Counted from the stretch's first letter, positions 45,195 to 55,533 are shown. The stretch: 64,000 nucleotides of DNA from Pseudomonas peli (GCF_900099645.1 NZ_FMTL01000001.1:992001-1056000); one strand, 5' to 3'. The notes: generated by a model not told the origin, from the sequence alone. A program made the numbers and translations.

Positions 45195-46496
45195 ATGACT
45201 CATCAAATCGTAATTGTCGGCGGCGGCGCCGGCGGACTGGAGCTTGCTACCCGCCTGGGTAGAACCCTGGGTAAACGCGGCCAAGCCAAGATCACCCTGG
45301 TCGATGCCAACCTGACGCATATCTGGAAACCGTTGCTGCACGAAGTGGCCGCGGGCTCGCTGAACTCCTCAGGTGACGAACTCAACTACGTGGCGCAAGC
45401 CAAATGGAATCACTTCGAATTCCAACTGGGGCGGATGTGCGACCTCAATCGCGCAAAAAAACGTATCAGCCTTACTGCCACCCTGGATGATCAGGGGCAG
45501 GTGCTCATGCCTGCGCGCGAGCTCAGCTATGACAGCCTGGTTATTGCTGTGGGAAGTACCACCAATGACTTCGGCACGTCGGGCGCCGCCGAGCACTGCC
45601 TGTTTCTCGACACCCGCGAGCAGGCCGAACGCTTCCACCACCAGCTGCTCAGCCACTACCTGCGCGCCCATGCCAGCCAAAGCGCAGCTACCGAGCTAAT
45701 CAACATCGCCATCGTCGGCGCCGGCGCAACAGGCGTTGAACTTGCCGCCGAACTGCACCATGCCGCACGCGAATTGGCTGCCTACGGTTTGGATCGGATC
45801 AGCCCGGAAAACATGCGTATCACCCTGATTGAAGCCGGCCCCCGGGTCTTGCCTGCCCTGCCGGAACGGATCAGCCAGCCCGTGCATAAGACCTTGGAGA
45901 AACTCGGCGTAACCGTCCTCACCGGCGCAGCCGTCAGCCAAGTCACTCGCGAGGCGCTGCATACCGCACAAGGCCAAGTCATCCCAGCCACCTTGAAAGT
46001 CTGGGCGGCGGGGATTCGCGCACCTGACTTCCTTAAAGAGCTGGATGACCTGGAAAGTAATCGCATCAACCAATTGCAGGTGCGCCTGACGCTGCAGACC
46101 ACCCTGGACGACAATATCTTCGCTTTCGGCGACTGCGCCGCCTGCCCGCAGCCGGGCAGCGAAGGACGCAACGTGCCGCCGCGCGCGCAAGCGGCGCATC
46201 AGCAAGCCTCGTTGCTGGCTAAATCGCTGAAGCTGCGCATTGAGGGCAAAGCCCTGCCGGAATACCGCTACCGCGATTACGGCTCACTGATCTCGCTGTC
46301 GACCTTCTCTGCGGTCGGCAACCTGATGGGCAACCTGACCGGCAGCGTTATGCTCGAAGGCTGGCTGGCCAGGATGTTCTATGTATCGCTCTACCGCATG
46401 CACCAAATCGCCCTATACGGCGCCACCCGCACACTACTGATGATGCTTGGCGACCGCATCGGCCGCAGCACCGAGCCGCGTCTAAAGCTGCATTGA
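45195..46496 (+). CDS. ndh: Type II NADH:quinone dehydrogenase
   Basis: 433-residue, non-proton-pumping NADH dehydrogenase of the inner membrane that reduces quinone. The N terminus has the FAD-binding GGGAGGLELATRLG; the second Rossmann motif IVGAGATGVELAAEL binds NADH. FAFGDCAACPQPG and PPRAQAAHQQASLLA form the FAD-contacting region, and the C-terminal helices anchor it to the membrane. It ends just before the terminator shared with the tRNA operon. Confidence 0.94.
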   Translation: MTHQIVIVGGGAGGLELATRLGRTLGKRGQAKITLVDANLTHIWKPLLHEVAAGSLNSSGDELNYVAQAKWNHFEFQLGRMCDLNRAKKRISLTATLDDQGQVLMPARELSYDSLVIAVGSTTNDFGTSGAAEHCLFLDTREQAERFHHQLLSHYLRAHASQSAATELINIAIVGAGATGVELAAELHHAARELAAYGLDRISPENMRITLIEAGPRVLPALPERISQPVHKTLEKLGVTVLTGAAVSQVTREALHTAQGQVIPATLKVWAAGIRAPDFLKELDDLESNRINQLQVRLTLQTTLDDNIFAFGDCAACPQPGSEGRNVPPRAQAAHQQASLLAKSLKLRIEGKALPEYRYRDYGSLISLSTFSAVGNLMGNLTGSVMLEGWLARMFYVSLYRMHQIALYGATRTLLMMLGDRIGRSTEPRLKLH

Positions 46497-46613
46497 TTGG
46501 CTCAACCCTATCCGCAGGAACTCGCTACGGCCGCCCAGCACCATGTGCGGCATGGCCAGTTCTTGCATTTAAATCCGCCAAAGAATCGAGGTCGATATAA
46601 ATCGCAGGCAATA

Positions 46614-46639
46614 AAAAACCCGCACTAGGCGGGTTTTTT
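46614..46639. terminator. Bidirectional terminator between ndh and the tRNA operon
   Basis: A short GC stem (CCGC with GCGG) is flanked by six A residues on the left and six T residues on the right, so it works on both strands. A further palindrome TTCAAGCATGCTTGAA (46644-46659) lies between it and the tRNA-Lys 3' end and may help processing. Confidence 0.75.
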
Positions 46640-46660
46640 ATCATTCAAGCATGCTTGAAA

Positions 46661-46736
46661 TGGTGGGTCGTGTGGGATTCGAACCTACGACCAATTGGTT
46701 AAAAGCCAACTGCTCTACCAACTGAGCTAACGACCC
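46661..46736 (-). tRNA. tRNA-Lys (anticodon TTT)
   Basis: 76-base cloverleaf, reverse strand: acceptor GGGTCGT pairs with ACGACCC, followed by A and an encoded CCA; anticodon arm TTGGCTTTTAACCAA gives TTT; T arm GGTTCGAATCC. It is the last gene of the Asn-Pro-Lys operon. Confidence 0.97.
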
Positions 46737-46741
46737 AAAAA

Positions 46742-46818
46742 TGGTCGGGGTAGGGGGATTCGAACTCCCGACATCCTGCTCCCAAAGCAGGCGCGCTACC
46801 GGACTGCGCTATACCCCG
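46742..46818 (-). tRNA. tRNA-Pro (anticodon TGG)
   Basis: 77-base cloverleaf, reverse strand: acceptor CGGGGTA pairs with TACCCCG, with encoded CCA; anticodon arm CCTGCTTTGGGAGCAGG gives TGG; T arm GAGTTCGAATC. Middle gene of the operon. Confidence 0.97.
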
Positions 46819-46827
46819 ATGAAAGAT

Positions 46828-46903
46828 TGGCTCCGCGACCAGGACTCGAACCTGGGACCCAATGATTAACAGTCATTTGCTCTACCGACTGAGCTATCGC
46901 GGA
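46828..46903 (-). tRNA. tRNA-Asn (anticodon GTT)
   Basis: 76-base cloverleaf, reverse strand: acceptor TCCGCGA pairs with TCGCGGA, with encoded CCA; anticodon arm ATGACTGTTAATCAT gives GTT; T arm AGGTTCGAGTCCT. First gene of the operon, about 70 bases after the promoter. Confidence 0.97.
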
Positions 46904-46970
46904 ACTACTTGCTTCCGTTCTCAGAAACTGGAGCCGGTTATTAAATCGTTTCCCGTGTCTGAGGCGCGCC

Positions 46971-46998
46971 ATTTTACGTTTCCGCGCGCGCCTGTCAA
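46971..46998 (-). promoter_or_regulatory. Sigma-70 promoter of the tRNA operon
   Basis: On the minus strand TTGACA (46998-46993) and TAAAAT (46976-46971) are separated by 16 bases. The -10 is followed by GGCGCGCC, a GC-rich discriminator typical of stable-RNA promoters under stringent control. It lies about 68 bases before tRNA-Asn. Confidence 0.88.
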
Positions 46999-47115
46999 CC
47001 CCTTAAATTGCTTTTAGTACAATGATTTGCAGCTGCGTGAGCGGCTGCTATATCTTCACTAGGTCTGTATTCATTGCAGGACGCACAAGCCGTAAGGCTC
47101 CAGCCAGGAAAGTCC

Positions 47116-49473
47116 ATGAGTAACCAGGGCACACCGCCAAATCCACCCGGCTCAACGCACACCCTTGCCAGCCGTGGCATCCAGCCACGCTTCGGCGACT
47201 TGGTGCAAAGCTGTCGAAAACTAGTGATGAACCGCCTGGCTGAACACCTGACGGGGGTCTTTGCCCAGGTCGACGACACGCTGTTCGAATGCGCCGAAAA
47301 AGCCGAGAACAATCAGGTGCAAACCCTGTTCTTCGACAACATGCGCGAGATCCGCCGGCAGCGTCCGCAGATTGAACGCAGCTATCATCAGCAAATTGCA
47401 CAGAATTTCTCTGATTTCCTCGAAGGCAAACTCAAGCCACCACCCAGCACCAGCAAGCTGGACGCTGAACACATGGCGCTGGTGCAAAACGAGGATTATG
47501 AAGAAAGCCTGCAAGTCACCAATATGGTCAGCCGGGTCAAGGCGCGCTGCGCGCAATCACTGTTTGCTCTGGAACAACGCCTGGCACTCCTTAATAACGG
47601 CCAGAAGTTGGGTGAGGACATCAATCCCTTTGGCCCACAGATGATTGCCCAGGCGTTTCGTGATGCTCTGACGCCCTGCCCATTTCCACTGCGTATAAAG
47701 GTCATCCTTTATACGTTGTTTGATACACATGTTATGCAGAGCCTGGACAGCATCTATACCGCATTGAATCAACGCCTGATCGATGCAGGTGTGCTGCCAA
47801 ATTTGAAGTACACCGCGCAGCGCAACAATCCACTGCTACGGCCTAAAACCTCGACTGCCGCGCCGACCGAGCAAGCACCTGAAGGCAGCAGCTCCGCCAG
47901 CAACAGCCAGACCGGTACGCCTTCGGCACCAGCGCCAGGGCAATCCTACAAGCCTGTCACTACAGACCTCAGCGGCCCACCACCGAGTGACCCCCTGGAA
48001 TTGCTCGGCAGCCTGGCGACACTACTGGGCGAACACCGCCAGCGCGATATTGACGCGCCACTCCTTGGCGGCACGCGCAGCATTGCCAGCTTCACACCGC
48101 GCGAGGCGACCAGCACCTACAGCGCCTCAGCCCTGCTGGACGCGCTGAATCGCATGCAGCAACAATCAGCCAACGACCTGTCGCAGCGGCTGAGTCGCCC
48201 GCAGCAGGTAGAAGGCCTCAAGGCAGATTTGCAACAGCAGCTAGAAGCGCACAGCGAGCTACCAGGCCAGCAGAAGGTTTCTGACCAGGAAGCCGACGTG
48301 ATCGACTTGGTCGGCATGCTGTTCGACTTTATCCTCGACGACGACAACCTGCCGGACACGTGCAAGACCACCCTGTCCCACCTGCATACGCCCTACCTGA
48401 AAGTGGCACTTCAGGACAAAGCGCTGTTCACCCAGCACCACCATCCGGCCCGGCGCCTGCTCAATGCCATGGCCCAAGCAGGTGTTTTGTATGGCGGGGA
48501 AGGCGACGAACGCGGCCTGCTGGCCAAAATGCAGTGGGTGGTTGAGCGGGTTATCCATGATTTTTTCGGCGACCTGCAACTGTTTAACAACCTACTGGAG
48601 GAATTCAACGAATTCGTTGCGACACTCCGCCATAAGGTCGAGCTGCGCGAGCGCCGTGCAGTAGAAGCGGCAAAAGGCCGCGACAAACTGCTTGGCGCTC
48701 GTCAGCATGCAGTCGAAGTGATCGGTAACAGCCTGAATAATCGTCAACCGCCAACCATCATCCGCAACTTCCTCGAACTGACCTGGGCGGACGTACTGGT
48801 CTTTGTACTGCTGCGCAATGGTGAGCAGAGCCCGGAATGGCAGCGCGCCTGCGAAGCGGCCGAGCAACTGGCCTGGAGTGGCACCCTGCTTGACGACGCC
48901 GGCCGTGAGCGCCTGCAGAAATTACGCGTGCCGCTGCTCGAAGACCTGCGCAAAGGCCTGGAGCTGCTGGGCGGCTACCACGAAGACGGCATCCGCCGGC
49001 TGCTGCAGGACCTCGTGGCCTGCCAACATGCCGTACAGGCCAAACAGCCACAAGTGGCCGCCCAGCTCAAACCCATCCTGCCCGAGAGCCCACTCGGCGC
49101 CATGCTCGGTGAAGACGCCGCGCTGGCCACTCTGGCACCACGCGAATCAACACTCTCGACCCGCGCGCTGGCGCTGGCTAAAGAGCTGGGACATATCGAG
49201 TTCGGCACCTGGTTCGAGTTCGTCAATGGCGAGCAGGTGCGCACACTCAAGCTGTCCTGGTTCAGCCCAACAACTCGCAACTACATGTTTGTCGACCAGA
49301 GCGGCCAGCGCGTGGCAATCAAGCCACTCACCCAGCTGGCCACTGAAATGGAACAAGGGCTGGCGCGCATCGTCACCCCCGAACGAGGTGCACCACTTGT
49401 GGACCGTGCCCTTACCGCCATTTACCGCGTGCTCCAGCGTTTTACCGGGCGCACGGCTGAGCCTCAAGAATAA
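47116..49473 (+). CDS. DUF1631 family protein, paralogue 2
   Basis: 785-residue cytoplasmic, mostly helical protein of the same family as the gene at 29711. Shared segments: DDTLFECAEKAENNQVQTLF, NPFGPQMIAQAFRDAL, VIDLVGMLFDFILDDDNLP, HHPARRLLNAMAQ, and a C-terminal NYMFVDQSGQRV region after GTWFEFVNGEQV. A Pro/Ser/Thr-rich linker (about 245-300) separates the two halves. The ATG at 47116 has AGGAAAG upstream and is preferred over an ATG 14 codons earlier. A PilZ gene follows after nine bases. Function unknown. Confidence 0.85.
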   Translation: MSNQGTPPNPPGSTHTLASRGIQPRFGDLVQSCRKLVMNRLAEHLTGVFAQVDDTLFECAEKAENNQVQTLFFDNMREIRRQRPQIERSYHQQIAQNFSDFLEGKLKPPPSTSKLDAEHMALVQNEDYEESLQVTNMVSRVKARCAQSLFALEQRLALLNNGQKLGEDINPFGPQMIAQAFRDALTPCPFPLRIKVILYTLFDTHVMQSLDSIYTALNQRLIDAGVLPNLKYTAQRNNPLLRPKTSTAAPTEQAPEGSSSASNSQTGTPSAPAPGQSYKPVTTDLSGPPPSDPLELLGSLATLLGEHRQRDIDAPLLGGTRSIASFTPREATSTYSASALLDALNRMQQQSANDLSQRLSRPQQVEGLKADLQQQLEAHSELPGQQKVSDQEADVIDLVGMLFDFILDDDNLPDTCKTTLSHLHTPYLKVALQDKALFTQHHHPARRLLNAMAQAGVLYGGEGDERGLLAKMQWVVERVIHDFFGDLQLFNNLLEEFNEFVATLRHKVELRERRAVEAAKGRDKLLGARQHAVEVIGNSLNNRQPPTIIRNFLELTWADVLVFVLLRNGEQSPEWQRACEAAEQLAWSGTLLDDAGRERLQKLRVPLLEDLRKGLELLGGYHEDGIRRLLQDLVACQHAVQAKQPQVAAQLKPILPESPLGAMLGEDAALATLAPRESTLSTRALALAKELGHIEFGTWFEFVNGEQVRTLKLSWFSPTTRNYMFVDQSGQRVAIKPLTQLATEMEQGLARIVTPERGAPLVDRALTAIYRVLQRFTGRTAEPQE

Positions 49474-49482
49474 GGAACTCCT

Positions 49483-49818
49483 ATGGATGACGAACGTCGC
49501 CTGCACAGCCGGCATAACGCCGAAGTGCAGCTGGAAGTCTTCGACCTACACACGGGACAACGCCTGGGCCGCGTGGTCGACCTGTCCGCCGACGGCTTTA
49601 TGTTGTTTAGCGATACGCCGCTGGCCGCCGACGAGCTGGTGGAGTGCCGCCTAGTGAGTGAGCAGCCGGTAGAGGGCGTCTGTGAAATCACCCTCGGCGC
49701 TGATTGCCTGTGGAGTCGTCCTGGCGCCGACGGCCAGCACTGTTGGGCCGGCTTTCACATCATTGACCTGGCAGAAGACCAGGCTGCCGCACTGGAAGTC
49801 CTGCTCAAGCACCTGTAA
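49483..49818 (+). CDS. PilZ domain protein
   Basis: 111-residue single-domain protein with the c-di-GMP-binding signature: basic residues in DDERRLHSRHNAEV near the N terminus (RxxxR) and DLSADGFML as the (D/N)xSxxG motif. It starts nine bases after the DUF1631 paralogue 2 stop, so the two are probably co-transcribed. The pairing suggests that the DUF1631 protein acts with a c-di-GMP receptor, which is inference. Binding of c-di-GMP is supported by the motif only. Confidence 0.88.
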   Translation: MDDERRLHSRHNAEVQLEVFDLHTGQRLGRVVDLSADGFMLFSDTPLAADELVECRLVSEQPVEGVCEITLGADCLWSRPGADGQHCWAGFHIIDLAEDQAAALEVLLKHL

Positions 49819-49828
49819 TCCGCCCCAA

Positions 49829-49873
49829 TAAAAACACCCCGGTCAGCGCGAACTGTACCGGGGTGTTTTTTTA
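49829..49873. terminator. Bidirectional terminator between the PilZ gene and clpB
   Basis: AAAACACCCCGGT and ACCGGGGTGTTTT pair over 13 bp around a 13-base loop, with A and T runs outside. It serves the PilZ gene on the plus strand and clpB on the minus strand. Confidence 0.9.
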
Positions 49874-49902
49874 TTTTGCAGCCCTATTGTGGCCGACAGC
49901 GT

Positions 49903-52467
49903 TTAACCAAAGACGATTTCATCGCCCTCAACCTTACCTGTCACACTGCTGCCTGGGGCGAACTTGCCGGCCAGAATCAGCTGGGCCAAGGGGTTTTCGA
50001 TCCAGCGCTGCACTGCACGCTTGAGCGGGCGAGCACCATAGACCGGGTCGTAACCAACGGCGATCAGCTTATCCAAGGCCTCATCGGACAACTCCAGACT
50101 CAGCTCACGCTCAGCCAGTCGCTGACGCAAACGGCTCAGCTGGATTTGTGCGATACCCGCAATCTGGTCGCGGGCCAGCGGCTCGAAGATCACCACCTCA
50201 TCAATCCGGTTGATAAATTCCGGACGGAAGTGTGTGCCCACCGCATCCATCACAGCTGCGCGCTGCGCCTCACGATCACCGACCAGCTCCTGAATCTGCG
50301 AGGAGCCAAGGTTGGATGTCATCACGATTACGGTGTTCTTGAAATCCACGGTGCGGCCATGGCTGTCAGTCAGACGACCATCTTCAAGCACCTGCAACAG
50401 CACGTTGAACACGTCCGGATGCGCCTTTTCCACTTCATCCAGTAGGATCACCGAATAGGGCTTACGGCGTACCGCCTCGGTTAAATAACCGCCCTCTTCG
50501 TAACCGACATAACCCGGTGGTGCTCCGATCAGCCGCGCCACGGAGTGCTTCTCCATAAACTCGGACATGTCGATACGCACCAACGCCTCTTCGGTATCGA
50601 ACAGAAACTCAGCCAACGCCTTGCACAGTTCGGTTTTACCGACCCCGGTAGGACCAAGAAAGAGGAACGAACCGCTCGGCCGATTCGGGTCGGACAGCCC
50701 GGCACGAGAGCGCCGAACCGCGTTAGCCACAGCAACCACGGCTTCGTCCTGACCGATCACCCGCTGATGCAGCAGGCCTTCCATTTTCAGCAGTTTGTCG
50801 CGCTCGCCTTCGAGCATCTTGCTTACCGGAATACCGGTCCATTTCGACACCACTTCGGCGATTTCTTCCTCGGTGACCTTGCTACGCAGCAACTGGTTCT
50901 CGCTTTTACCGTGCTGATCGACCATCTGCAGGCTGCGCTCCAGATCGGGAATAATCCCGTACTGCAGCTCGGCCATGCGGTTGAGATCACCCTTGCGCCG
51001 CGCCGCCTCAAGCTCCTGACGGGCCTGCTCGATCTTCTGCTGGATTTGCGCGGAGCCTTGCACCTCAGCCTTCTCAGACTTCCAGATTTCCTCCAGGTCG
51101 GCGTATTCGCGCTCCAGGCGCGCAATGTCTTCGTTAAGCTTGGCCAGGCGCTTGATCGCCGCTTCGTCGTCTTCTTTCTTCAACGCCTGGGCTTCAACCT
51201 TGAGCTGAATCAGGCGGCGCTCAAGGCGGTCGAGCACCTCGGGCTTGGAATCGATCTCCATACGAATGCGGCTGGCCGCTTCGTCGATCAGGTCGATGGC
51301 CTTATCCGGCAACTGACGATCGGTGATATAGCGGTGCGACAACTTGGCCGCGGCGATGATCGCGCCGTCAGTGATGGCCACCTTGTGGTGCACCTCGTAG
51401 CGTTCTTTCAGCCCACGCAGGATGGCGATGGTGTCTTCTTCGCTCGGCTCATCCACCAGCACCTTCTGAAAGCGCCGCTCCAGCGCTGCGTCTTTCTCGA
51501 TGTACTGGCGGTACTCGTTGAGCGTGGTCGCGCCGACGCAGTGCAGTTCACCGCGAGCAAGGGACGGTTTGAGCATATTGCCAGCGTCCATCGAGCCTTC
51601 GCCCTTGCCGGCGCCAACCATGGTGTGCAGCTCGTCGATAAACAGGATGATCCGCCCTTCCTGCTTGCTCAGCTCATTGAGCACCGCTTTCAGACGCTCC
51701 TCGAACTCGCCGCGGAACTTGGCGCCAGCAATCAGCGACCCCATATCCAGCGACAGCAGGCGCTTGTCCTTCAAGCCATCCGGCACTTCGCCGTTAACGA
51801 TGCGCTGGGCCAGGCCTTCGGCAATCGCCGTCTTACCCACGCCCGGCTCGCCGATCAGCACCGGGTTGTTCTTGGTGCGGCGCTGCAATACCTGAATGGT
51901 GCGGCGGATTTCGTCATCACGGCCGATCACTGGGTCGAGCTTGCCTTCCTCGGCACGCTTGGTCAGGTCGACGGTGTACTTGTCCAACGCCTGGCGATTT
52001 TCCTCGACGTTCGGGTCATTTACCGCGTCGCCGCCGCGCAGGTTGGTCACGGCGTTTTCCAGCGCCTTGCGGCTGACGCCCTGACCCAGCAACAGCTTGC
52101 CCAGCTTGGTGTTCTCATCCATCGCGGCGAGCAGCACCAGCTCGCTGGAGATAAACTGGTCGCCTTTCTGCTGCGACAGGCGATCGGCCTGATTGAGCAG
52201 ACGCGCCAGGTCCTGCGACAGATTGACGTCGCCGGAGGGATTCTGGATTTTGCCCAGCTGATCCAGCTCCTTGCCCAAGGCCAGGCGCAGGCTGTTGACA
52301 TCAAAACCGACCTGCATCAGCAGCGGCTTGATTGAGCCGCCCTGCTGTTCGAGCAATGCCTGCATCAGGTGCAGCGGCTCAATGGCCGCATGGTCCAGAC
52401 CAACGGCCAGGGACTGCGCATCGGAGAGCGCGAGTTGCAACTTGCTGGTTAAACGATCAATACGCAT
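49903..52467 (-). CDS. clpB: ATP-dependent disaggregase ClpB
   Basis: Hexameric AAA+ chaperone that resolves protein aggregates with DnaK. 854 residues, the normal length. N domain ([19 protein letters not shown] start), first nucleotide domain Walker [14 protein letters not shown], middle coiled-coil ([18 protein letters not shown]), second nucleotide domain Walker [15 protein letters not shown] with GPTGVGKT, and [15 protein letters not shown] as Walker B. The ATG at 52467 is preferred over a TTG two codons earlier. A sigma-32 promoter lies about 80-105 bases upstream. Confidence 0.97.
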   Translation of the reverse strand: MRIDRLTSKLQLALSDAQSLAVGLDHAAIEPLHLMQALLEQQGGSIKPLLMQVGFDVNSLRLALGKELDQLGKIQNPSGDVNLSQDLARLLNQADRLSQQKGDQFISSELVLLAAMDENTKLGKLLLGQGVSRKALENAVTNLRGGDAVNDPNVEENRQALDKYTVDLTKRAEEGKLDPVIGRDDEIRRTIQVLQRRTKNNPVLIGEPGVGKTAIAEGLAQRIVNGEVPDGLKDKRLLSLDMGSLIAGAKFRGEFEERLKAVLNELSKQEGRIILFIDELHTMVGAGKGEGSMDAGNMLKPSLARGELHCVGATTLNEYRQYIEKDAALERRFQKVLVDEPSEEDTIAILRGLKERYEVHHKVAITDGAIIAAAKLSHRYITDRQLPDKAIDLIDEAASRIRMEIDSKPEVLDRLERRLIQLKVEAQALKKEDDEAAIKRLAKLNEDIARLEREYADLEEIWKSEKAEVQGSAQIQQKIEQARQELEAARRKGDLNRMAELQYGIIPDLERSLQMVDQHGKSENQLLRSKVTEEEIAEVVSKWTGIPVSKMLEGERDKLLKMEGLLHQRVIGQDEAVVAVANAVRRSRAGLSDPNRPSGSFLFLGPTGVGKTELCKALAEFLFDTEEALVRIDMSEFMEKHSVARLIGAPPGYVGYEEGGYLTEAVRRKPYSVILLDEVEKAHPDVFNVLLQVLEDGRLTDSHGRTVDFKNTVIVMTSNLGSSQIQELVGDREAQRAAVMDAVGTHFRPEFINRIDEVVIFEPLARDQIAGIAQIQLSRLRQRLAERELSLELSDEALDKLIAVGYDPVYGARPLKRAVQRWIENPLAQLILAGKFAPGSSVTGKVEGDEIVFG

Positions 52468-52544
52468 AAACAATCAACCCTCGTGGTGGTGGCAGGCCGG
52501 CGCACTGAATCGCACCCAAACAGAAAGCCTGCGAGATGAAGAGT

Positions 52545-52572
52545 AGATGAGGACGATTGTGCGGGTTTCAAG
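52545..52572 (-). promoter_or_regulatory. Sigma-32 (RpoH) heat-shock promoter of clpB
   Basis: On the minus strand CTTGAAA (52572-52566), a 13-base spacer and CCTCATCT (52552-52545) match the RpoH consensus CTTGAAA-N11-14-CCCCATNT with one mismatch. It lies 78-105 bases before the clpB start. Confidence 0.85.
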
Positions 52573-52632
52573 CCGAGCGGCGTTGACCTGGGTCATTTGC
52601 CGCAACAGTGCCGCAGCTGCGGCACGCGAGGA

Positions 52633-53358
52633 TCAGTTGCCCAGCCAGATCAGGCTGGCAAAGCGCCCGGTTTGCGCCGAACGGCGGTAGGAGAAGAAAC
52701 GTGGGTCGTTGAAGGTGCAGAAATCGCCGCCGTACACCGCCTCAACGCCACAAGCAGCCAGACGAATGCGCGCCAGCTGATAGATGTCGGCCATAAATTT
52801 GCCCGCATTGACGCTGGGCTGGAATGCTGACGCGGCTTGCGCATGCTGGGCGACAAAGGCCTCACGCACTTCAGCGCCCACTTCGAAGGCCTGCGGACCA
52901 ATCGCCGGCCCTAGCCAAACCAGCACCTGATCCGCCGGCACTGCCAGTTGCTCCAGCGTGGCTTCCAGCACCCCGGCAGCCAGGCCGCGCCAGCCGGCAT
53001 GGGCCGCAGCTACACGGGTTCCAGCACGATCACAGAACAGCGCTGGCAAGCAATCGGCGGTCATCACCGTACAGGCAACGCCGGGCTTACTCGCCCAACT
53101 GGCGTCGGCTTCAAGCACTAGGGCTGGATCAGCCTCGACCACCGCAACGCCATGCACCTGCTGCAACCAGGCGGGCTTGCAGCCGAGCAGGCTGACCAAG
53201 CGTTGACGGTTTTTCAGCACGGCTTGCGGGTCGTCGCCGACATGCTCGCCCAGGTTGCAACTGTCGAACGGCGCAAGGCTCACGCCGCCTGAACGAGTAG
53301 TAACGCTAGTTTTTACTCTTGCCGGTGCGGGCCATTGCGGCGCTAGCCAGTCGTGCAT
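52633..53358 (-). CDS. pgeF: Peptidoglycan editing factor PgeF (YfiH, laccase domain)
   Basis: 241-residue Cu-oxidase_4/laccase-domain protein. Metal-site motifs: LQQVHGVAVVEAD, TADCLPALFCD and AAAHAGWRGLAAGVLE. E. coli YfiH acts in peptidoglycan precursor quality control and family members show purine-nucleoside phosphorolysis or polyphenol oxidation in vitro. The ATG at 53358 encodes MHDWLAPQW; longer starts lie too close to rluD. It is 47 bases downstream of rluD on the same strand. Confidence 0.9.
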   Translation of the reverse strand: MHDWLAPQWPAPARVKTSVTTRSGGVSLAPFDSCNLGEHVGDDPQAVLKNRQRLVSLLGCKPAWLQQVHGVAVVEADPALVLEADASWASKPGVACTVMTADCLPALFCDRAGTRVAAAHAGWRGLAAGVLEATLEQLAVPADQVLVWLGPAIGPQAFEVGAEVREAFVAQHAQAASAFQPSVNAGKFMADIYQLARIRLAACGVEAVYGGDFCTFNDPRFFSYRRSAQTGRFASLIWLGN

Positions 53359-53405
53359 CCTGTCACCCAACTCCCTGTTACCCACTCGTATTAGCCAGAT
53401 ATTTG

Positions 53406-54380
53406 TCAGCCAATAAAGGCTTCACGATCCTGACGCAGCAGCGTCAGCAACCAGACAAAGTCATCCGGCAATGGCGACTGCCATTTCATCCGCTCACCGC
53501 TAATCGGATGGTCAAGCTCAAGGAAACGCGCATGCAAGGCCTGGCGCGGGAACTCCTTGAGCGTCTGCACCATGCTCGGGTTGGCAGCTGGCGGAATGCG
53601 GAAACGCCCGCCGTAAACCGGATCGCCTACCAGCGGGTAGCCGATATGGCTCATGTGTACGCGAATCTGGTGGGTGCGGCCGGTTTCCAGCTTGACCCGC
53701 GCATGGGTATGCGAGCGATAGCGCTCCAGCACCCGGTAATGACTGACCGCAGGCTTGCCGCCATCGCTGACCGCCATACGCTGGCGCTGCGAGGAGCTGC
53801 GGCCGATCGGCGCGTTGATCTTGCCACCGGAAGTGATCACACCAATCACGATGCATTCGTAGATACGGCTGACCGAGCGCTTCTGCAGCTGGTCGACCAA
53901 ACGGGTCTGCGCTTCGATGGTCTTGGCCACCACCATCAGGCCGGTGGTGTCCTTGTCCAGGCGATGAACAATGCCAGCACGCGGCACATTGATAATGTCC
54001 GGCACGTGGTGCAGCAAGGCGTTGAGCAAGGTGCCATCGGCATGCCCTGCAGCCGGATGCACAACCAGGCCGGCGGGCTTGTCGATGACCAGAATCTGCT
54101 CGTCTTCGTAGACGATGTTTAGCGCGATGTCCTGGGCAATCCATTCGCCTTGGGCTTCCTGCTCGGCGTTCAGCGCCAACAGTGCACCACCGTGGACGAT
54201 GTCGCGCGGGCGCAACACCTCACCATCGACGGTCAGCAGACCCTCTTTGATCCAGGCAGACAGACGCGAACGCGAGTGCTCGGCGAACAGGAGTGCGGCG
54301 ACTTGATCGAGGCGTTGACCGCCCATTTCATAGGGCACCTCGGCGTTCAGTTCAATGATCTGCTTATTAATAGAGGACAT
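53406..54380 (-). CDS. rluD: 23S rRNA pseudouridine(1911/1915/1917) synthase
   Basis: 324 residues. An S4 domain (GQRLDQVAALLFAEHSRSRL near 20-70) is followed by the catalytic motif GIVHRLDKDTTGLMVVAKT with the conserved aspartate (HRLDKDT), and LETGRTHQIRVHMSHIGYPLVGDPVYGG, typical of RluD. Modifies helix 69 of 23S rRNA. The start is uncertain: the ATG at 54380 gives MSSINKQII; an ATG at 54401 is also possible. It diverges from bamD. Confidence 0.95.
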   Translation of the reverse strand: MSSINKQIIELNAEVPYEMGGQRLDQVAALLFAEHSRSRLSAWIKEGLLTVDGEVLRPRDIVHGGALLALNAEQEAQGEWIAQDIALNIVYEDEQILVIDKPAGLVVHPAAGHADGTLLNALLHHVPDIINVPRAGIVHRLDKDTTGLMVVAKTIEAQTRLVDQLQKRSVSRIYECIVIGVITSGGKINAPIGRSSSQRQRMAVSDGGKPAVSHYRVLERYRSHTHARVKLETGRTHQIRVHMSHIGYPLVGDPVYGGRFRIPPAANPSMVQTLKEFPRQALHARFLELDHPISGERMKWQSPLPDDFVWLLTLLRQDREAFIG

Positions 54381-54527
54381 GCTCGGCAACAGAGGGGGCA
54401 TAGCTTTTGGTTTCGGCTACACGCTTGTGGTTAAATACGACGTCTTTGCCCCAGGGGTACCGGGGGCGCTCATCATAACAGGACGGCTTTGCTCAAGACA
54501 GCCGCCGTCACAGGGACGCAAGCCGCC

Positions 54528-55511
54528 ATGCAAGTGAAACACCTGCTGCTGATCGCAATCCTCGCCCTCACCGCCGCCTGCTCATCAAAAGAGGTGGTCG
54601 ACGAAAACCTGAGTGAGGCCGAACTCTACCAGCAGGCACAGGCCGATCTGGATAACAATAGCTACACCAGCGCAGTTGCCAAGCTCAAGGCGCTGGAATC
54701 GCGCTATCCGTTCGGCCGCTATGCCGAGCAGGCGCAGCTGGAGTTGATCTACGCCTACTACAAGAACGTTGAGCCGGAAGCTGCCAAGTCCGCAGCCGAC
54801 CGTTTTATCCGTCTGCACCCGCAGCACGCTAACGTTGATTACGCTTACTACCTCAAGGGCCTCGCCTCGTTCGACCAGGACCGCGGCCTGATCGCGCGCT
54901 TCGTCCCGCTGGACATGACCAAGCGCGACCCGGGGGCCGCCCGCGACTCGTACAACGAGTTCGCCCAGCTCACCAGCCGCTATCCGACCAGCCGCTACGC
55001 GCCAGACGCCAAGCAGCGCATGATCTACCTGCGCAACCTGCTGGCGGCCTATGAGATCCACGTGGCGCATTACTACCTGACCCGCAACGCCTACGTGGCT
55101 GCCGCCAACCGTGGCCGTTACGTGGTGGAAAACTTCCAGGAGACCCCTGCAGTCGGCGACGGTCTGGCGGTGATGACCGAAGCCTACCAGCGCCTGACCC
55201 TGGATGACCTGGCAGCCACCAGCCTGGAAACCCTCAAGCTCAACTACCCGGACCACCCAAGCCTGGTCGACGGCCAGTTCGTTCCGCGTGAAGAAGAAGC
55301 CGACAGCCGCTCCTGGATGGCCAAGGCAACGCTGGGCCTGATCGAAACCGACACGCCGCTGCCACCGGGCGAAACCCGCGCCAGCCAGGACGTGATTCGT
55401 CAGTACGAAGATGCCGAAGAACAGATTCCGGACGACCTCAAGGCCGGCACCAGCGCAGAACAACCAAGCCGCTCCTGGTTCAGCTACCTGACCTTTGGCC
55501 TGTTCGACTAA
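54528..55511 (+). CDS. bamD: Outer-membrane assembly lipoprotein BamD
   Basis: 327-residue lipoprotein of the BAM complex, essential for outer-membrane protein insertion. The lipobox is LTAAC, with lipidated Cys after a typical signal peptide ([17 protein letters not shown]). TPR repeats include [36 protein letters not shown] and [18 protein letters not shown], nearly identical in pattern to P. aeruginosa ComL. The ATG at 54528 is preferred over an ATG 13 codons upstream because it begins the signal peptide. A terminator follows. Confidence 0.96.
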   Translation: MQVKHLLLIAILALTAACSSKEVVDENLSEAELYQQAQADLDNNSYTSAVAKLKALESRYPFGRYAEQAQLELIYAYYKNVEPEAAKSAADRFIRLHPQHANVDYAYYLKGLASFDQDRGLIARFVPLDMTKRDPGAARDSYNEFAQLTSRYPTSRYAPDAKQRMIYLRNLLAAYEIHVAHYYLTRNAYVAAANRGRYVVENFQETPAVGDGLAVMTEAYQRLTLDDLAATSLETLKLNYPDHPSLVDGQFVPREEEADSRSWMAKATLGLIETDTPLPPGETRASQDVIRQYEDAEEQIPDDLKAGTSAEQPSRSWFSYLTFGLFD

Positions 55512-55533
55512 GCCAAAATAGGTAATGAAAAAT

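Noticed and set aside
46661..46903. tRNA cluster as the attachment site of an integrated element
   Set aside because: No integrase, no repeated tRNA 3' end and no atypical DNA next to it; conserved housekeeping genes lie on both sides.
50545..52335. 596-residue open frame antisense to clpB
   Set aside because: Mirror of a highly conserved AAA+ gene with no motif of its own.
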